A model generated the notes under the pieces. The model had not been told where the DNA came from. It did no database searches and saw only the letters and a list, made by a program, of their open reading frames with translations. Made by a program: the position numbers and the translations under genes. Below, in pieces: positions 25,813-35,209 of a DNA stretch of 64,000 nucleotides; position 1 is the stretch's first letter; the number at the start of each line of letters is the position of its first letter. This DNA is from JBNLBS01 sp050303415 (GTDB taxonomy: Bacteria; Pseudomonadota; Gammaproteobacteria; Methylococcales; Methylomonadaceae). The DNA lies in NCBI GenBank assembly GCA_050303415.1, contig JBNLBS010000006.1:62001-126000 (forward strand). Reading direction: 5' to 3'.

Positions 25813-27042
25813 ATGAAGTCTTATTTAATTAACATATTTATCTCTTTAACGAGTATTTTTATTACAATTTTCTTCTTAGAGTATTTTATTGATGATTATT
25901 TAATTAATAAAACACCGCTTAAGTTTCATTTTGCCCTACCAGAAGCAATGCAGGTTCTGGCCCAAAGTTCTAAAGACAGTCGTTTACCAACCTCATATAT
26001 TGCGCTGGTAGGCGACTCGTATTCTCAGGGAAAAGGGGACTGGTTATTAACAGCCGACCCGAATCACAATAGTCCCTTCCACTCCGCACATTTAATTTAT
26101 CAATATACCGGACATGATGTGATCAGTTTAGGTAGAAGCGGAGCCAGTAGCATAAAAGGTTTGGTTCGGGATCCGATTGCTAAATTTGACTTTATCCAAC
26201 GTAATATCGATTCCAGTCTCCAATATCCCGAACATATTCTGGTATATTTCTATGCCGGCAATGACCTTGAAGATAATTGGCTGCAACTTAAGCATAAATT
26301 CGCCTACAAATATGGCTGGGATAAAGTCAATGACAATAATACCTGGGATGAATATTTTAAAACCAGCATCAATAACAAAAAAGTCGGCACGATTGGCCAT
26401 CTTGATACTAATCATGGGTGGCTGTTAAGGGCAACAAAGAAAATCCTCAGCAACAGTTTTAACCAAGCCCTGGATAAAGATATCAGCTTACCAGATCAAA
26501 AAATACACAGCGCTGTCAATAAGGCTCTTATCAATAATCAGGAAATGCCTTTACCGGACCGGCTTCAGTCTCCGGCAATGACATTGAATGAGCGACAAAC
26601 AAAGCTCGCTCTTAATGTATTTTCCCGCTCTCTGGTCTATATGAAACAATTTTTTCATACTGCGAAGATTACTGTTGTCTATATTCCCTCGGTTATTGAA
26701 AGTTATCAATTAACATCCAAAAAGGTTAGTGTCTTTCGTATTATTAGTGAAGACCCCGGCATTGTCAGGAAGAGGGCTATATTCACCAAGCTACAACTGC
26801 AAAATAGAAGTGACTTTATTGCTGGATCTATTAAAAAAATTAGCCAACAACATCATGTTTCTTTTATTGATACCCGTCCCGTCATATTACAGGCATCAAA
26901 AAAACAATATATCCATGGCCCGAGAGATTGGCTACACTTTAATCAGCAAGGATACCTCGCCTTAACCAAAGCGATTATTTGCTCACAACAATTTATCAAT
27001 TCTGTATTACCCCAATACCAATCTGTTTGCACATCAGTCTAA
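25813..27042 (+). CDS. Second SGNH-type hydrolase, divergent
   Basis: This 409-residue protein has an N-terminal signal anchor (about 5-25), then VGDSYSQGKGDW as the Ser block, LGRSGASS, an Asn in YFYAGNDLEDNW, and the Asp/His dyad in DWLHFNQQGYLAL. It differs from the preceding SGNH protein in length and insertion pattern, so it is not a recent duplicate. It is 16 nt downstream of it and ends the block. Periplasmic esterase activity on the same glycan or lipid is likely but unproven. Confidence 0.8.
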   Translation: MKSYLINIFISLTSIFITIFFLEYFIDDYLINKTPLKFHFALPEAMQVLAQSSKDSRLPTSYIALVGDSYSQGKGDWLLTADPNHNSPFHSAHLIYQYTGHDVISLGRSGASSIKGLVRDPIAKFDFIQRNIDSSLQYPEHILVYFYAGNDLEDNWLQLKHKFAYKYGWDKVNDNNTWDEYFKTSINNKKVGTIGHLDTNHGWLLRATKKILSNSFNQALDKDISLPDQKIHSAVNKALINNQEMPLPDRLQSPAMTLNERQTKLALNVFSRSLVYMKQFFHTAKITVVYIPSVIESYQLTSKKVSVFRIISEDPGIVRKRAIFTKLQLQNRSDFIAGSIKKISQQHHVSFIDTRPVILQASKKQYIHGPRDWLHFNQQGYLALTKAIICSQQFINSVLPQYQSVCTSV

Positions 27043-27070
27043 TTGTTAATGTCTATCTAGTCATATTTAT

Positions 27071-27098
27071 TTCATAACCTAAAATAGTGAACTATAAT
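27071..27098 (+). promoter_or_regulatory. Putative promoter of the diguanylate cyclase gene
   Basis: TTCATA (27071-27076) and TATAAT (27093-27098) are separated by 16 bp. A 6-bp inverted repeat TGATCT/AGATCA follows just downstream. Confidence 0.4.
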
Positions 27099-27162
27099 GG
27101 ACCGATAGTCTTGATCTGTCGAAAGATCATATGGAAATATTTCAACCATCTACAATTATTGA

Positions 27163-28635
27163 ATGAGCAAACAAGATTCATCCACATATAAAACTGATAC
27201 CGTTAAACTTTTATATAAAATTCTGATCCAGTTTTCTATTTACGCTCATGGTATTAACAAAAACTTAGACCCACACTTATCAAAAATTCGCAGTACTCTT
27301 AAGCAAGGCTTTGATCTGCAAAAATTCCTACCTGAGTTAATTGAACTGTCTAAAACGCTCAACTTCTTGATCGAATCAAACAAAAACCTGCTTTATCCTA
27401 CAGCCTCCCCTCTATTTGATTACCTAAAATCTAGTTCTCATACTGACTCAGAACTTGAATCAGTCCGCTTACTTCAGCAACGGTTTGAAAGTGGACAATT
27501 CAAATCAGTACAAAATCTGTTCTCGGCTGTCGACCAGGTTTTTAAATCACAGCCTAAAAATAACAGTCATTCACCAGAGCAAAAAGACTTAATTATTTCC
27601 AGCCTTAACAAAATTCTTGAAGATTCAAATATTCCAACAAAATGTAACGCTCAGTATCTCTCACTTAAACAACAGTTAAAACCAAGCCTGAGTGATGCTG
27701 CATTTAAATCCATAATTGACTCTGCAGTCAGTTTATTTATGCAAATTAAAAATCAATCTGACACTGAGCATCTGGAAATTGAGGATTTCCTACAGAATAT
27801 GTCCGCTCAATTAGCTTCATTTGAAACAGCAAGCCAATCTGCTGAAGATTCAATACAACAATCTATTAACAACCGGGATTTTTTTAGCTCTGTAATTTCT
27901 GATAAGGTTGCCAATATTCAAGACAGCACCACCAAAGCCTTGGACCTGGACTCTCTTAAACACCAGATCAATCAACGTCTAAACGAATTAAGCCTGCAAT
28001 TACAGAAACATCATAGTAATGAAGATCAGCAACAACTGGAAACTCAAAGGCAATTGAATGAGCTTAAACAGAAACTGATTGATTTGGAAACTGAAACGGC
28101 CAGTCTTCGCAACAAACTTAAATTAGAACATGATAAAGCCTTCAAAGATGCACTGACTGGCCTTCCAAACCGACTGGCTTTTGATGAACGTATTATGCTA
28201 GAACAAAATCGCTGGCTGAGATACCAACAGCCTTTAACATTGATTATTTGGGATGTTGATCATTTTAAAAACATCAATGATGATTTTGGTCACCAGGCAG
28301 GTGATAAAGTCTTAATTATGATTGCTCAATTAATCTTAAATAACTGCCGCGCCACTGATTTTGTTGCGCGTTATGGTGGGGAAGAGTTTATTACCCTGCT
28401 ACCTCATACCAATGCAGAAAATGCCATGATCGTCGCAGAAAAGATTCGGCAAATTATCGAAAAATCCTGGTTTAACTATAGCGGCGCAACAGTCGATATT
28501 ACAATTTCTTCTGGTATTTGTGAATTTTCTCAGGGTGATAATTACAATTTCGTATTTCAACGTGCCGATGCGGCTTTATACCAAGCTAAACAACAAGGCC
28601 GGAACCGATGCTGTTTAGCCAGTTCTGTGCAATAA
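27163..28635 (+). CDS. Diguanylate cyclase (GGDEF) with long coiled N-terminal region
   Basis: This protein of 490 residues makes cyclic di-GMP. The first about 325 residues are helical with no membrane segment, and 255-325 is a Gln/Leu-rich coiled coil suited to dimerisation. The GGDEF domain (about 328-488) has DALTGLPNR, DVDHFKNINDDFGHQAGD and the active-site GGEEF at 405-409. The inhibitory I-site RxxD (R396-D399) is placed exactly five residues before it, so product feedback is expected. It stands alone behind a likely promoter and ends one base from the convergent DUF2058 gene. The input signal is unknown. Confidence 0.92.
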   Translation: MSKQDSSTYKTDTVKLLYKILIQFSIYAHGINKNLDPHLSKIRSTLKQGFDLQKFLPELIELSKTLNFLIESNKNLLYPTASPLFDYLKSSSHTDSELESVRLLQQRFESGQFKSVQNLFSAVDQVFKSQPKNNSHSPEQKDLIISSLNKILEDSNIPTKCNAQYLSLKQQLKPSLSDAAFKSIIDSAVSLFMQIKNQSDTEHLEIEDFLQNMSAQLASFETASQSAEDSIQQSINNRDFFSSVISDKVANIQDSTTKALDLDSLKHQINQRLNELSLQLQKHHSNEDQQQLETQRQLNELKQKLIDLETETASLRNKLKLEHDKAFKDALTGLPNRLAFDERIMLEQNRWLRYQQPLTLIIWDVDHFKNINDDFGHQAGDKVLIMIAQLILNNCRATDFVARYGGEEFITLLPHTNAENAMIVAEKIRQIIEKSWFNYSGATVDITISSGICEFSQGDNYNFVFQRADAALYQAKQQGRNRCCLASSVQ

Positions 28636-28636
28636 A

Positions 28637-29176
28637 TTACCAAATTAAATCATCAGGAACCTGATAGTCTGCATATGGATCGTTTTCATTTGAATTGTCA
28701 GACTTTTCATTCAATACAATCACATGGCTTTGATCACGTAATTTAATTTTCTCTGCCACTGTATTGTGGACAACTTCATAAGCCTGTTCACATTTAACAA
28801 TCGCCAACACCCCTTTGGTTATTTGTTCTCTTATGTCTTGAGTGACATAAATTGATTTTACGGTGTTCTGATCGGTAAAATTAAAGGCTGTCCCTTCCTC
28901 ATTATCCTGCTGCAATTTATTTTGCTCTATGAGCTGTTTGATCTGGGCTTTAATTTGCTGACGCTCCGCTTCTGCCTGTTTTTGTTGGTTTAATAGCCTA
29001 TCTTTTTCAGCTTGTGCCGCCTGCCTTTGTTTAAACTGTTCTTTTGTTTCATCAAGAACCGGCTGATTTTGCTTTCGTTGCTGCTTTGCCTGCTTCCTTT
29101 TATTTGACTTGAGCTGCTTAACCTTGGTCTCGCTGGTTAAACCGGCTTTTAATAATTGATCTTGTAGTGATGCCAT
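28637..29176 (-). CDS. DUF2058 family protein (YaiL-like)
   Basis: This 179-residue cytoplasmic protein starts MASLQDQLLKAGL and carries a strongly basic stretch (KQLKSNKRKQAKQQRKQNQ) and a Gln/Lys/Ala-rich coiled coil (about 45-95). A C-terminal domain with YVTQDIREQITKGVLAIV and YADYQVPDDLIW is characteristic of YaiL/DUF2058. A nucleoprotein or RNA-associated role has been suggested by its basic segment; the function is not established. It lies 13 nt after glmS and may be co-transcribed with glmUS. Confidence 0.85.
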   Translation of the reverse strand: MASLQDQLLKAGLTSETKVKQLKSNKRKQAKQQRKQNQPVLDETKEQFKQRQAAQAEKDRLLNQQKQAEAERQQIKAQIKQLIEQNKLQQDNEEGTAFNFTDQNTVKSIYVTQDIREQITKGVLAIVKCEQAYEVVHNTVAEKIKLRDQSHVIVLNEKSDNSNENDPYADYQVPDDLIW

Positions 29177-29189
29177 CTAAATTTACCCG

Positions 29190-31019
29190 TTATTCAACCG
29201 TGACTGATTTTGCCAAATTTCTCGGCTGATCCACATCCGTTCCTTTTAATACAGCGACATGATAAGATAATAGTTGTAGCGGTATTGTATAGATAATAGG
29301 GGCTATTTCATTTGCAACTGTGGGCATTCTGATAATCTGTACATTCTCGTCATGGTCGCTCGGCAGCGCTTCGTCCATAAAGACTATTAACTGTCCTCCA
29401 CGGGCACTGACTTCCTGTATATTTGATTTCAATTTTTCCAGCAGACTGTTATTGGGTGCAACGGTTATCACAGGCATTTCCGCATCAATCAATGCTAAAG
29501 GCCCATGTTTCAATTCTCCGGCAGGATACGCTTCGGCATGGATATAGGATATTTCCTTTAATTTTAATGCGCCTTCCATTGCTATCGGATAATGCGTTCC
29601 TCTACCTAAAAACAGGGCATGAGATTTTTCTGCAAATTGCTCGGATAACTGTTGTATTTCATCATCCAGTTTCAGTACTTCTTCTATTTTTCCCGGAATA
29701 CTAAACAGCTCTTGAGTAATCTTGTTTTCTATTTCCTCAGTCAGCGCAAACCGACGACCTATCGCGATAACCAGTAACATTAGTGAAGTTAACTGTGTGG
29801 TAAATGCCTTGGTTGACGCCACACCAATTTCAGGGCCGGCTCGAGTCATTAAAACCAGGTCAGACTCTCTAACCAGTGAGCTTTCCGGCACATTACATAC
29901 GGCAAGCGAATATTTGGCTCCACATTTTTTTGCTTCCTGTAATGCAGCCAAGGTATCTGCTGTCTCGCCGGATTGTGAAATTGTGATAAATAAACAGTCC
30001 GAATTGACCACTGGACTGCGATACCTGAATTCACTCGCCACCTCGATGTTACAAGGGATTTTAGCTAATTTCTCAAACCAGTATCTGGCGACCAGCCCGG
30101 CATGAAAACTGGTGCCACAGGCAAGTATTTGAATTGATTTTATATGATCAAATACTTCACTCGCATTATGGCCAAAGGTTTTTTCCTGCAACCTGTTATC
30201 TATAAAACGACCCTCTAGGCTTTCAGATATAGCCCAGGGCTGCTCATAAATTTCCTTAAGCATATAATGCCGATATTCACCTTTATCAACCGCATCTGCG
30301 GTTAAATGGCTTTCTACGATTGGTCGATCGACCAGATTATCGTCAGCATCATAAATAATCAATTTATCGGTACTGATTTGAGCGATATCTCCATCTTCCA
30401 AAAATATAAAACGCTGCGTTACCGGCAGCAGAGCGGCGACATCTGAAGCTATAAAATATTCACCTATGCCAACTCCGATAACCAAAGGGCTACCTTCCCT
30501 GCACGCAATTAATGTATCAGGATGGTCCTTATTGATAACACCTAAAGCATATGCGCCTTCCAACTCTTTCAGAGTCTGCTTGACTGCGGTCAACAAACAA
30601 TCTGTGGTTTCCAGCGCCGAATAAATTTCATGAACGATCACTTCAGTATCGGTTTCAGAATTAAATTCATGCCCTTGTTTAATCAGCTTTTGCCTTAATT
30701 CACTATGGTTTTCAATAATGCCATTATGAACCACTGCTACCTTATCCCGACTAATATGTGGGTGCGCATTCAAGGTACTGGGCTTACCATGCGTAGCCCA
30801 TCGGGTATGCGCAATTCCAATGAGTCCATGTATAGCAGTTGATGAAATCAATGCTTCCAATTCCGCAACTTTGCCCAGCGCACGTACTCGCTGCAATTTA
30901 CCATTATCGATAACGGCAAGCCCCGCCGAATCATAACCTCTATATTCCAGACGTTTTAAGCCTTCGATTAAAATTGGTACGACATTACGTTGAGCAATTC
31001 CGGCTACAATTCCACACAT
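29190..31019 (-). CDS. glmS: Glucosamine-fructose-6-phosphate aminotransferase
   Basis: GlmS makes glucosamine-6-phosphate from fructose-6-phosphate and glutamine, the entry to cell-wall amino sugars. The 609-residue protein has the N-terminal nucleophile Cys2 (MCGIVAGIAQRN), the glutaminase motifs HTRWATHGKP and HNGIIENH, and two SIS domains (ACGTSFHAGLVARYW, TISQSGETADTLAAL). It ends DQPRNLAKSVTVE. It starts one base after the glmU stop, so the two are one operon. I saw no glmS ribozyme. Confidence 0.97.
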   Translation of the reverse strand: MCGIVAGIAQRNVVPILIEGLKRLEYRGYDSAGLAVIDNGKLQRVRALGKVAELEALISSTAIHGLIGIAHTRWATHGKPSTLNAHPHISRDKVAVVHNGIIENHSELRQKLIKQGHEFNSETDTEVIVHEIYSALETTDCLLTAVKQTLKELEGAYALGVINKDHPDTLIACREGSPLVIGVGIGEYFIASDVAALLPVTQRFIFLEDGDIAQISTDKLIIYDADDNLVDRPIVESHLTADAVDKGEYRHYMLKEIYEQPWAISESLEGRFIDNRLQEKTFGHNASEVFDHIKSIQILACGTSFHAGLVARYWFEKLAKIPCNIEVASEFRYRSPVVNSDCLFITISQSGETADTLAALQEAKKCGAKYSLAVCNVPESSLVRESDLVLMTRAGPEIGVASTKAFTTQLTSLMLLVIAIGRRFALTEEIENKITQELFSIPGKIEEVLKLDDEIQQLSEQFAEKSHALFLGRGTHYPIAMEGALKLKEISYIHAEAYPAGELKHGPLALIDAEMPVITVAPNNSLLEKLKSNIQEVSARGGQLIVFMDEALPSDHDENVQIIRMPTVANEIAPIIYTIPLQLLSYHVAVLKGTDVDQPRNLAKSVTVE

Positions 31020-31020
31020 T

Positions 31021-32391
31021 TCATTTCTCCTTTTTAACGGGGCGCTGCCATCCTTTAATAGACATTTGTTTTGAACGGGATAAAGTTAATTCTTCATCCG
31101 GGGTATCTTTAGTAATAGTTGACCCCGCACCAATGGTAGCATTTTTACCGATACTGACCGGGGCGACCAACTGCGAATCTGAACCTATAAATGCGCCATC
31201 ACCGATGACTGTTCTAAATTTATTAACGCCGTCATAATTACAGGTAATAGTCCCCGCACCGATATTGACCTTACTGCCTATCGTACTGTCTCCAATATAA
31301 CTCAGGTGATTTATTTTACTGCCCTTAGCTACAGTACTTTTTTTAATCTCGACAAAATTGCCGACATGCACCTGTTCGGCCAGCTCTGCCTCTGGCCTTA
31401 ATCTTGCGAACGGTCCTATGCGGCTACCGGCACCAACCACTGCATTTTCAATAACACAGTTGGATAAAATCTCAACATCATCATGTATCACCGAGTTTTT
31501 TATACTGGTGTTAGCGCCAATTTTAACCCTGCTACCCAGGCTGTTTTTACCTTCCAGAATCACATTAATATCTATTTCAATATCGTGCCCAAGTTCATCC
31601 AAAGTTCCTCTATTATCAAATCGAGCAGGATCAGCCAGTGTTATACCTTGTTCCATCAATATGTCTGCCTGTTCCAACTGATAAACACGCTCCAAATGAC
31701 TCAATTGCAACCGATTATTAACGCCCAGAACTTCATCTTCACCTTCCGGTTGACTGGTTTTTATTTCGACCTGATCAGCAACGGCCATTTCAATGATATC
31801 AGTCAAATAATATTCTCCTTGAACATTATTGTTTTCTAATTGAGATAACCATTTTGTTAAATGAATGCCTTTGACGGCCATAATTCCGGTGTTAACTTCA
31901 TTAATTGCTTTTTCACCTGCCGACGCATCCTTATGCTCAACAATCTTACTGACCGAATTACTTGCATCCCTGACAATTCTGCCGTATCCAGTTGGATCAT
32001 CCAGCCTAACCGTTAATAATGCCAAAGAGTTTTCCGATACATTCTCCAGCATTTGTTCAATCGTCGTTTTTTTCAGTAACGGAACATCACCATATAAAAT
32101 GAGTACTTTATCATTATCAGCAATATGATCTGCTGCCTGTTGCACTGCATGTCCCGTACCCAGCTGTTGTTCCTGTTCAATCCAGACAACATCCAAGTGC
32201 CCTAATGTTTGTTTAACTTGATCCGCCCCATGTCCGTATACAATTTTGATGTTATTATCCTGCAATTGCATACTGGTATCGTATACATGCTGCAATAAAG
32301 GACGATTTGCAATTTTATGTAATACCTTGGGGATGTCGGATCGCATTCTGGTACCTTTACCAGCTGCCAGTATGATCGTAGTAATACTCAT
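31021..32391 (-). CDS. glmU: Bifunctional UDP-GlcNAc pyrophosphorylase / GlcN-1-P acetyltransferase
   Basis: GlmU completes UDP-GlcNAc synthesis for peptidoglycan and surface glycans. The 456-residue protein starts with the uridylyltransferase motif LAAGKGTRMRSDIPKVLH and has QLGTGHAVQQA and YGDVPLL. It then turns into a left-handed beta-helix with hexapeptide repeats (VGNFVEIKKS, NHLSYIGDSTIGSKVNIGAG, NYDGVNKFRTVIGDGAFIGS). It lies between the ATP synthase terminator and glmS. Confidence 0.97.
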   Translation of the reverse strand: MSITTIILAAGKGTRMRSDIPKVLHKIANRPLLQHVYDTSMQLQDNNIKIVYGHGADQVKQTLGHLDVVWIEQEQQLGTGHAVQQAADHIADNDKVLILYGDVPLLKKTTIEQMLENVSENSLALLTVRLDDPTGYGRIVRDASNSVSKIVEHKDASAGEKAINEVNTGIMAVKGIHLTKWLSQLENNNVQGEYYLTDIIEMAVADQVEIKTSQPEGEDEVLGVNNRLQLSHLERVYQLEQADILMEQGITLADPARFDNRGTLDELGHDIEIDINVILEGKNSLGSRVKIGANTSIKNSVIHDDVEILSNCVIENAVVGAGSRIGPFARLRPEAELAEQVHVGNFVEIKKSTVAKGSKINHLSYIGDSTIGSKVNIGAGTITCNYDGVNKFRTVIGDGAFIGSDSQLVAPVSIGKNATIGAGSTITKDTPDEELTLSRSKQMSIKGWQRPVKKEK

Positions 32392-32407
32392 TCTTCATTT
32401 CCATTAA

Positions 32408-32448
32408 ACAAAAAAAGCCCGATAACGAACTCGTTACCGGGCTTTGTG
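32408..32448 (-). terminator. Intrinsic terminator of the ATP synthase operon
   Basis: On the minus strand, AAAGCCCGGTAACGA pairs with TCGTTATCGGGCTTT (one bulge), followed by a T-rich tail into TTTTTTTG. It lies between atpC and glmU and separates the two units. Confidence 0.85.
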
Positions 32449-32469
32449 TGAGGCCTAAGCCACATTTTT

Positions 32470-32892
32470 TTATCCGCCCCTTTTTCTAAGTCTATCCAGG
32501 GTTCTTAATTGCATTACTGCCTCAGCTAATTGTGCCTGTGCTGTAGCGTAATCAATTTTGCTAGACTTATCAGCCAGTGCTTGTTCCGCTCTGGCTTTGG
32601 CTTCCAATGCAGATGCTTCATCAATGTCTTTTGCTCTAATAGCCGTATCTGCCAGTACTGTTACCAAGTGCGGTTGCACTTCTAACAGACCACCAGAGAC
32701 ATAGAACGGATGACTTTCATTATCATTCACTTTAACTCTGACTTCACCAGGAACAAGCTTAGTAATGAATGGAGCATGACGCGGTGCAATACCTACTTCG
32801 CCTAATTCAGCAGGAGCAAATACCATTTCTACCAAACCAGAATATATTTCCTGCTCTGCACTGACGATGTCTACATGTACTGTCATTGTCAT
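32470..32892 (-). CDS. atpC: F1Fo ATP synthase epsilon subunit
   Basis: This 140-residue epsilon subunit couples rotation to catalysis and inhibits ATP hydrolysis. The N-terminal beta-sandwich begins VHVDIVSAEQEIYSG and contains APAELGEVGIAPRHAPFITKLVPGEVRV. The C-terminal helical hairpin is Ala/Glu-rich. It is the last gene of the atp operon, directly before a strong terminator. Confidence 0.97.
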   Translation of the reverse strand: MTMTVHVDIVSAEQEIYSGLVEMVFAPAELGEVGIAPRHAPFITKLVPGEVRVKVNDNESHPFYVSGGLLEVQPHLVTVLADTAIRAKDIDEASALEAKARAEQALADKSSKIDYATAQAQLAEAVMQLRTLDRLRKRGG

Positions 32893-32918
32893 ATCAATTT
32901 GCCTATAAGTTAACTAAC

Positions 32919-34295
32919 TTACATTCCTTTCGCTTTTTCAACTGCTTCGTCAATACTACCTACCATATAAAATGCTTGTTCAGGTAGATTGTCATACTCA
33001 CCGTTAATAATACCTTTAAACCCAGCGATGGTATCTTTTAAGGATACATATTTACCAGGTGAACCGGTGAATACTTCAGCAACAAAGAATGGTTGAGACA
33101 AGAAACGTTGAATTTTACGCGCTCTTGATACGGTTAACTTATCTTCTTCAGATAATTCGTCCATACCCAAAATCGCAATAATATCACGCAATTCTTTATA
33201 ACGTTGCAGTGTACCTTGAACTTTACGCGCTACGTCATAATGCTCTTGCCCGATAACTAACGGATCTAACTGACGACTGGTTGAATCCAGTGGATCAATT
33301 GCCGGGTAAATACCTAATTCGGCAATTTGGCGAGATAGTACAACTGTCGCATCCAAATGAGCAAAAGTTGTCGCCGGTGATGGATCAGTCAAGTCATCCG
33401 CAGGCACATAAACCGCCTGGATCGACGTAATCGAACCTTTTTTGGTTGATGTAATACGTTCCTGTAACACACCCATTTCTTCAGCCAGTGTCGGCTGATA
33501 ACCCACCGCAGACGGCATACGGCCTAACAACGCTGATACTTCTGTACCTGCCAGAGTATAACGATAAATGTTATCAACAAAAAACAGTACATCACGGCCT
33601 TCATCACGGAAATATTCAGCCATGGTTAAACCGGTTAATGCCACACGTAGTCTGTTACCCGGTGGCTCATTCATCTGACCGTATACCAGCGATACTTTAT
33701 CGATAACGTTTGAATCAGTCATTTCATGATAAAAGTCATTACCTTCACGAGTACGTTCACCTACACCCGCGAATACCGAATAACCACTGTGCTCAATCGC
33801 AATATTACGAATCAGCTCCATCATGTTTACGGTTTTACCAACACCGGCACCACCGAACAGACCAACCTTACCACCTTTAGTGAATGGACAGACTAAGTCA
33901 ATAACCTTAATACCGGTTTCCAATAATTCATTCGCAGCCGCTTGCTCGTCATAGGAAGGCGCTTCACGGTGAATAACCCATTTTTCTTTTTCACCAATAG
34001 CACCTTTCTCATCAATCGGCTCACCCAGAACGTTCATAATACGCCCCAATGTTTTTTCACCGACGGGAACAGCGATTGCTTGTCCTGTTCCTTCAACTTC
34101 CAGGCCGCGACTTAAACCGTCAGTCGAGCCCATTGCGATGGTTCTGACCACGCCATCACCCAATTGCTGCTGAACTTCCAGCACTAGGCCTTGCTTTTTT
34201 ACATTTAATGCGTCATAAACTTTTGGCAGATCTTCACGTGTAAACTCCACGTCCACGACCGCGCCAATAATTTGAACGATTTTACCCGAACTCAT
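32919..34295 (-). CDS. atpD: F1Fo ATP synthase beta subunit
   Basis: This is the catalytic beta subunit (458 residues). Seen are the Walker A GGAGVGKTVNM, GERTREGNDFYHEM, the Walker B region DVLFFVDNIYRYTLAG, and the DELSEEDK segment near the C-terminus. It contains the adenine-site region expected of F-type beta. Its place between atpG and atpC is standard. Confidence 0.98.
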   Translation of the reverse strand: MSSGKIVQIIGAVVDVEFTREDLPKVYDALNVKKQGLVLEVQQQLGDGVVRTIAMGSTDGLSRGLEVEGTGQAIAVPVGEKTLGRIMNVLGEPIDEKGAIGEKEKWVIHREAPSYDEQAAANELLETGIKVIDLVCPFTKGGKVGLFGGAGVGKTVNMMELIRNIAIEHSGYSVFAGVGERTREGNDFYHEMTDSNVIDKVSLVYGQMNEPPGNRLRVALTGLTMAEYFRDEGRDVLFFVDNIYRYTLAGTEVSALLGRMPSAVGYQPTLAEEMGVLQERITSTKKGSITSIQAVYVPADDLTDPSPATTFAHLDATVVLSRQIAELGIYPAIDPLDSTSRQLDPLVIGQEHYDVARKVQGTLQRYKELRDIIAILGMDELSEEDKLTVSRARKIQRFLSQPFFVAEVFTGSPGKYVSLKDTIAGFKGIINGEYDNLPEQAFYMVGSIDEAVEKAKGM

Positions 34296-34333
34296 TTTGT
34301 CGTCCTCTATAATATTAATTCGCTATGCTAGGC

Positions 34334-35197
34334 TTAAACAGCTGCGGCACCGGCAACAATTTCCGAAATTTCCTGAGTAATGGCTGCCTGTCTTGCTTTG
34401 TTATAGATAAGCTGAAGCTCATCAATAAGGTTTCCGGCATTATCCGAAGCACTCTTCATTGCAACCATTCTGGCTGCCTGTTCACAGGCATTATTTTCAA
34501 CCAGACCTTGATAAACCATCGACTCAATATAGCGAGTCAATAAATTATCAAGTACCTCTTTGGCATCCGGCTCGTAAATATAATCCCATGTTCCGGACAG
34601 ATCTTCTTCCAGTTCACCCGCCGCTACCGGAAGTAATTTTTCAATGCATGGCTTCTGCGTCATGGTATTTACGAATTCATTATTTAAAACATATAATTCG
34701 TCTATTTTACCTTCTTCAAAGGCATCCAACATGACCTTAATCACGCCTACAATATCTTGCAAATGCGGCGCATCACCCAGTTTGGAAACATCACCAACCA
34801 GATTCACATCCAGATTACTGAAAAAACCACTGGCTTTAGTACCGATGGTACAAACATCCACGTCGATTTTTTTGCTGTCCCATTGCATCAGCTCTTTAAC
34901 AGCCAATCTGAATAAATTGGCATTTAAACCACCACACAACCCTCGATCCGAGCTGACGACTATAATGCCAACGCGTTTAACATCCCTTTCAATCAGAAAG
35001 GGATGTTTATATTCCGGATTTGCATGTGCCAGATGCTTAATGATCTGAGAAATTTTCTTAGAGTATGGACGAGTAGCCTGCATTCTGTCTTTTGTTTTAC
35101 GCATTTTACTCGCCGCAACCATTTCCATGGCGCGCGTGATCTTTTGAGTATTTTTAATACTCGCGATCTGTGTGCGTATCTCTTTACCAACAGCCAT
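34334..35197 (-). CDS. atpG: F1Fo ATP synthase gamma subunit
   Basis: The gamma subunit (287 residues) is the rotor shaft. It has the N-terminal helix GKEIRTQIASIKNTQKITRAMEMVAASKMRK, the central VVSSDRGLCGGLNANLF, and the C-terminal helix ASDNAGNLIDELQLIYNKARQAAITQEISEIVAGA. These are all conserved positions for coupling. Order and spacing are standard. Confidence 0.98.
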   Translation of the reverse strand: MAVGKEIRTQIASIKNTQKITRAMEMVAASKMRKTKDRMQATRPYSKKISQIIKHLAHANPEYKHPFLIERDVKRVGIIVVSSDRGLCGGLNANLFRLAVKELMQWDSKKIDVDVCTIGTKASGFFSNLDVNLVGDVSKLGDAPHLQDIVGVIKVMLDAFEEGKIDELYVLNNEFVNTMTQKPCIEKLLPVAAGELEEDLSGTWDYIYEPDAKEVLDNLLTRYIESMVYQGLVENNACEQAARMVAMKSASDNAGNLIDELQLIYNKARQAAITQEISEIVAGAAAV

Positions 35198-35209
35198 TTG
35201 ACGACCCTT

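Noticed and set aside
20471..27042. A saxitoxin or other toxin biosynthesis cluster
   Set aside because: Only the tailoring genes are present. No polyketide synthase-like, amidinotransferase or cyclisation genes occur, so toxin production is not supported.
34228..34250. parS-like sequence (CACGTG core) inside atpD
   Set aside because: The core is present but the flanks do not match the GTTTCACGTGAAAC pattern, and a single weak match in coding DNA is expected by chance.
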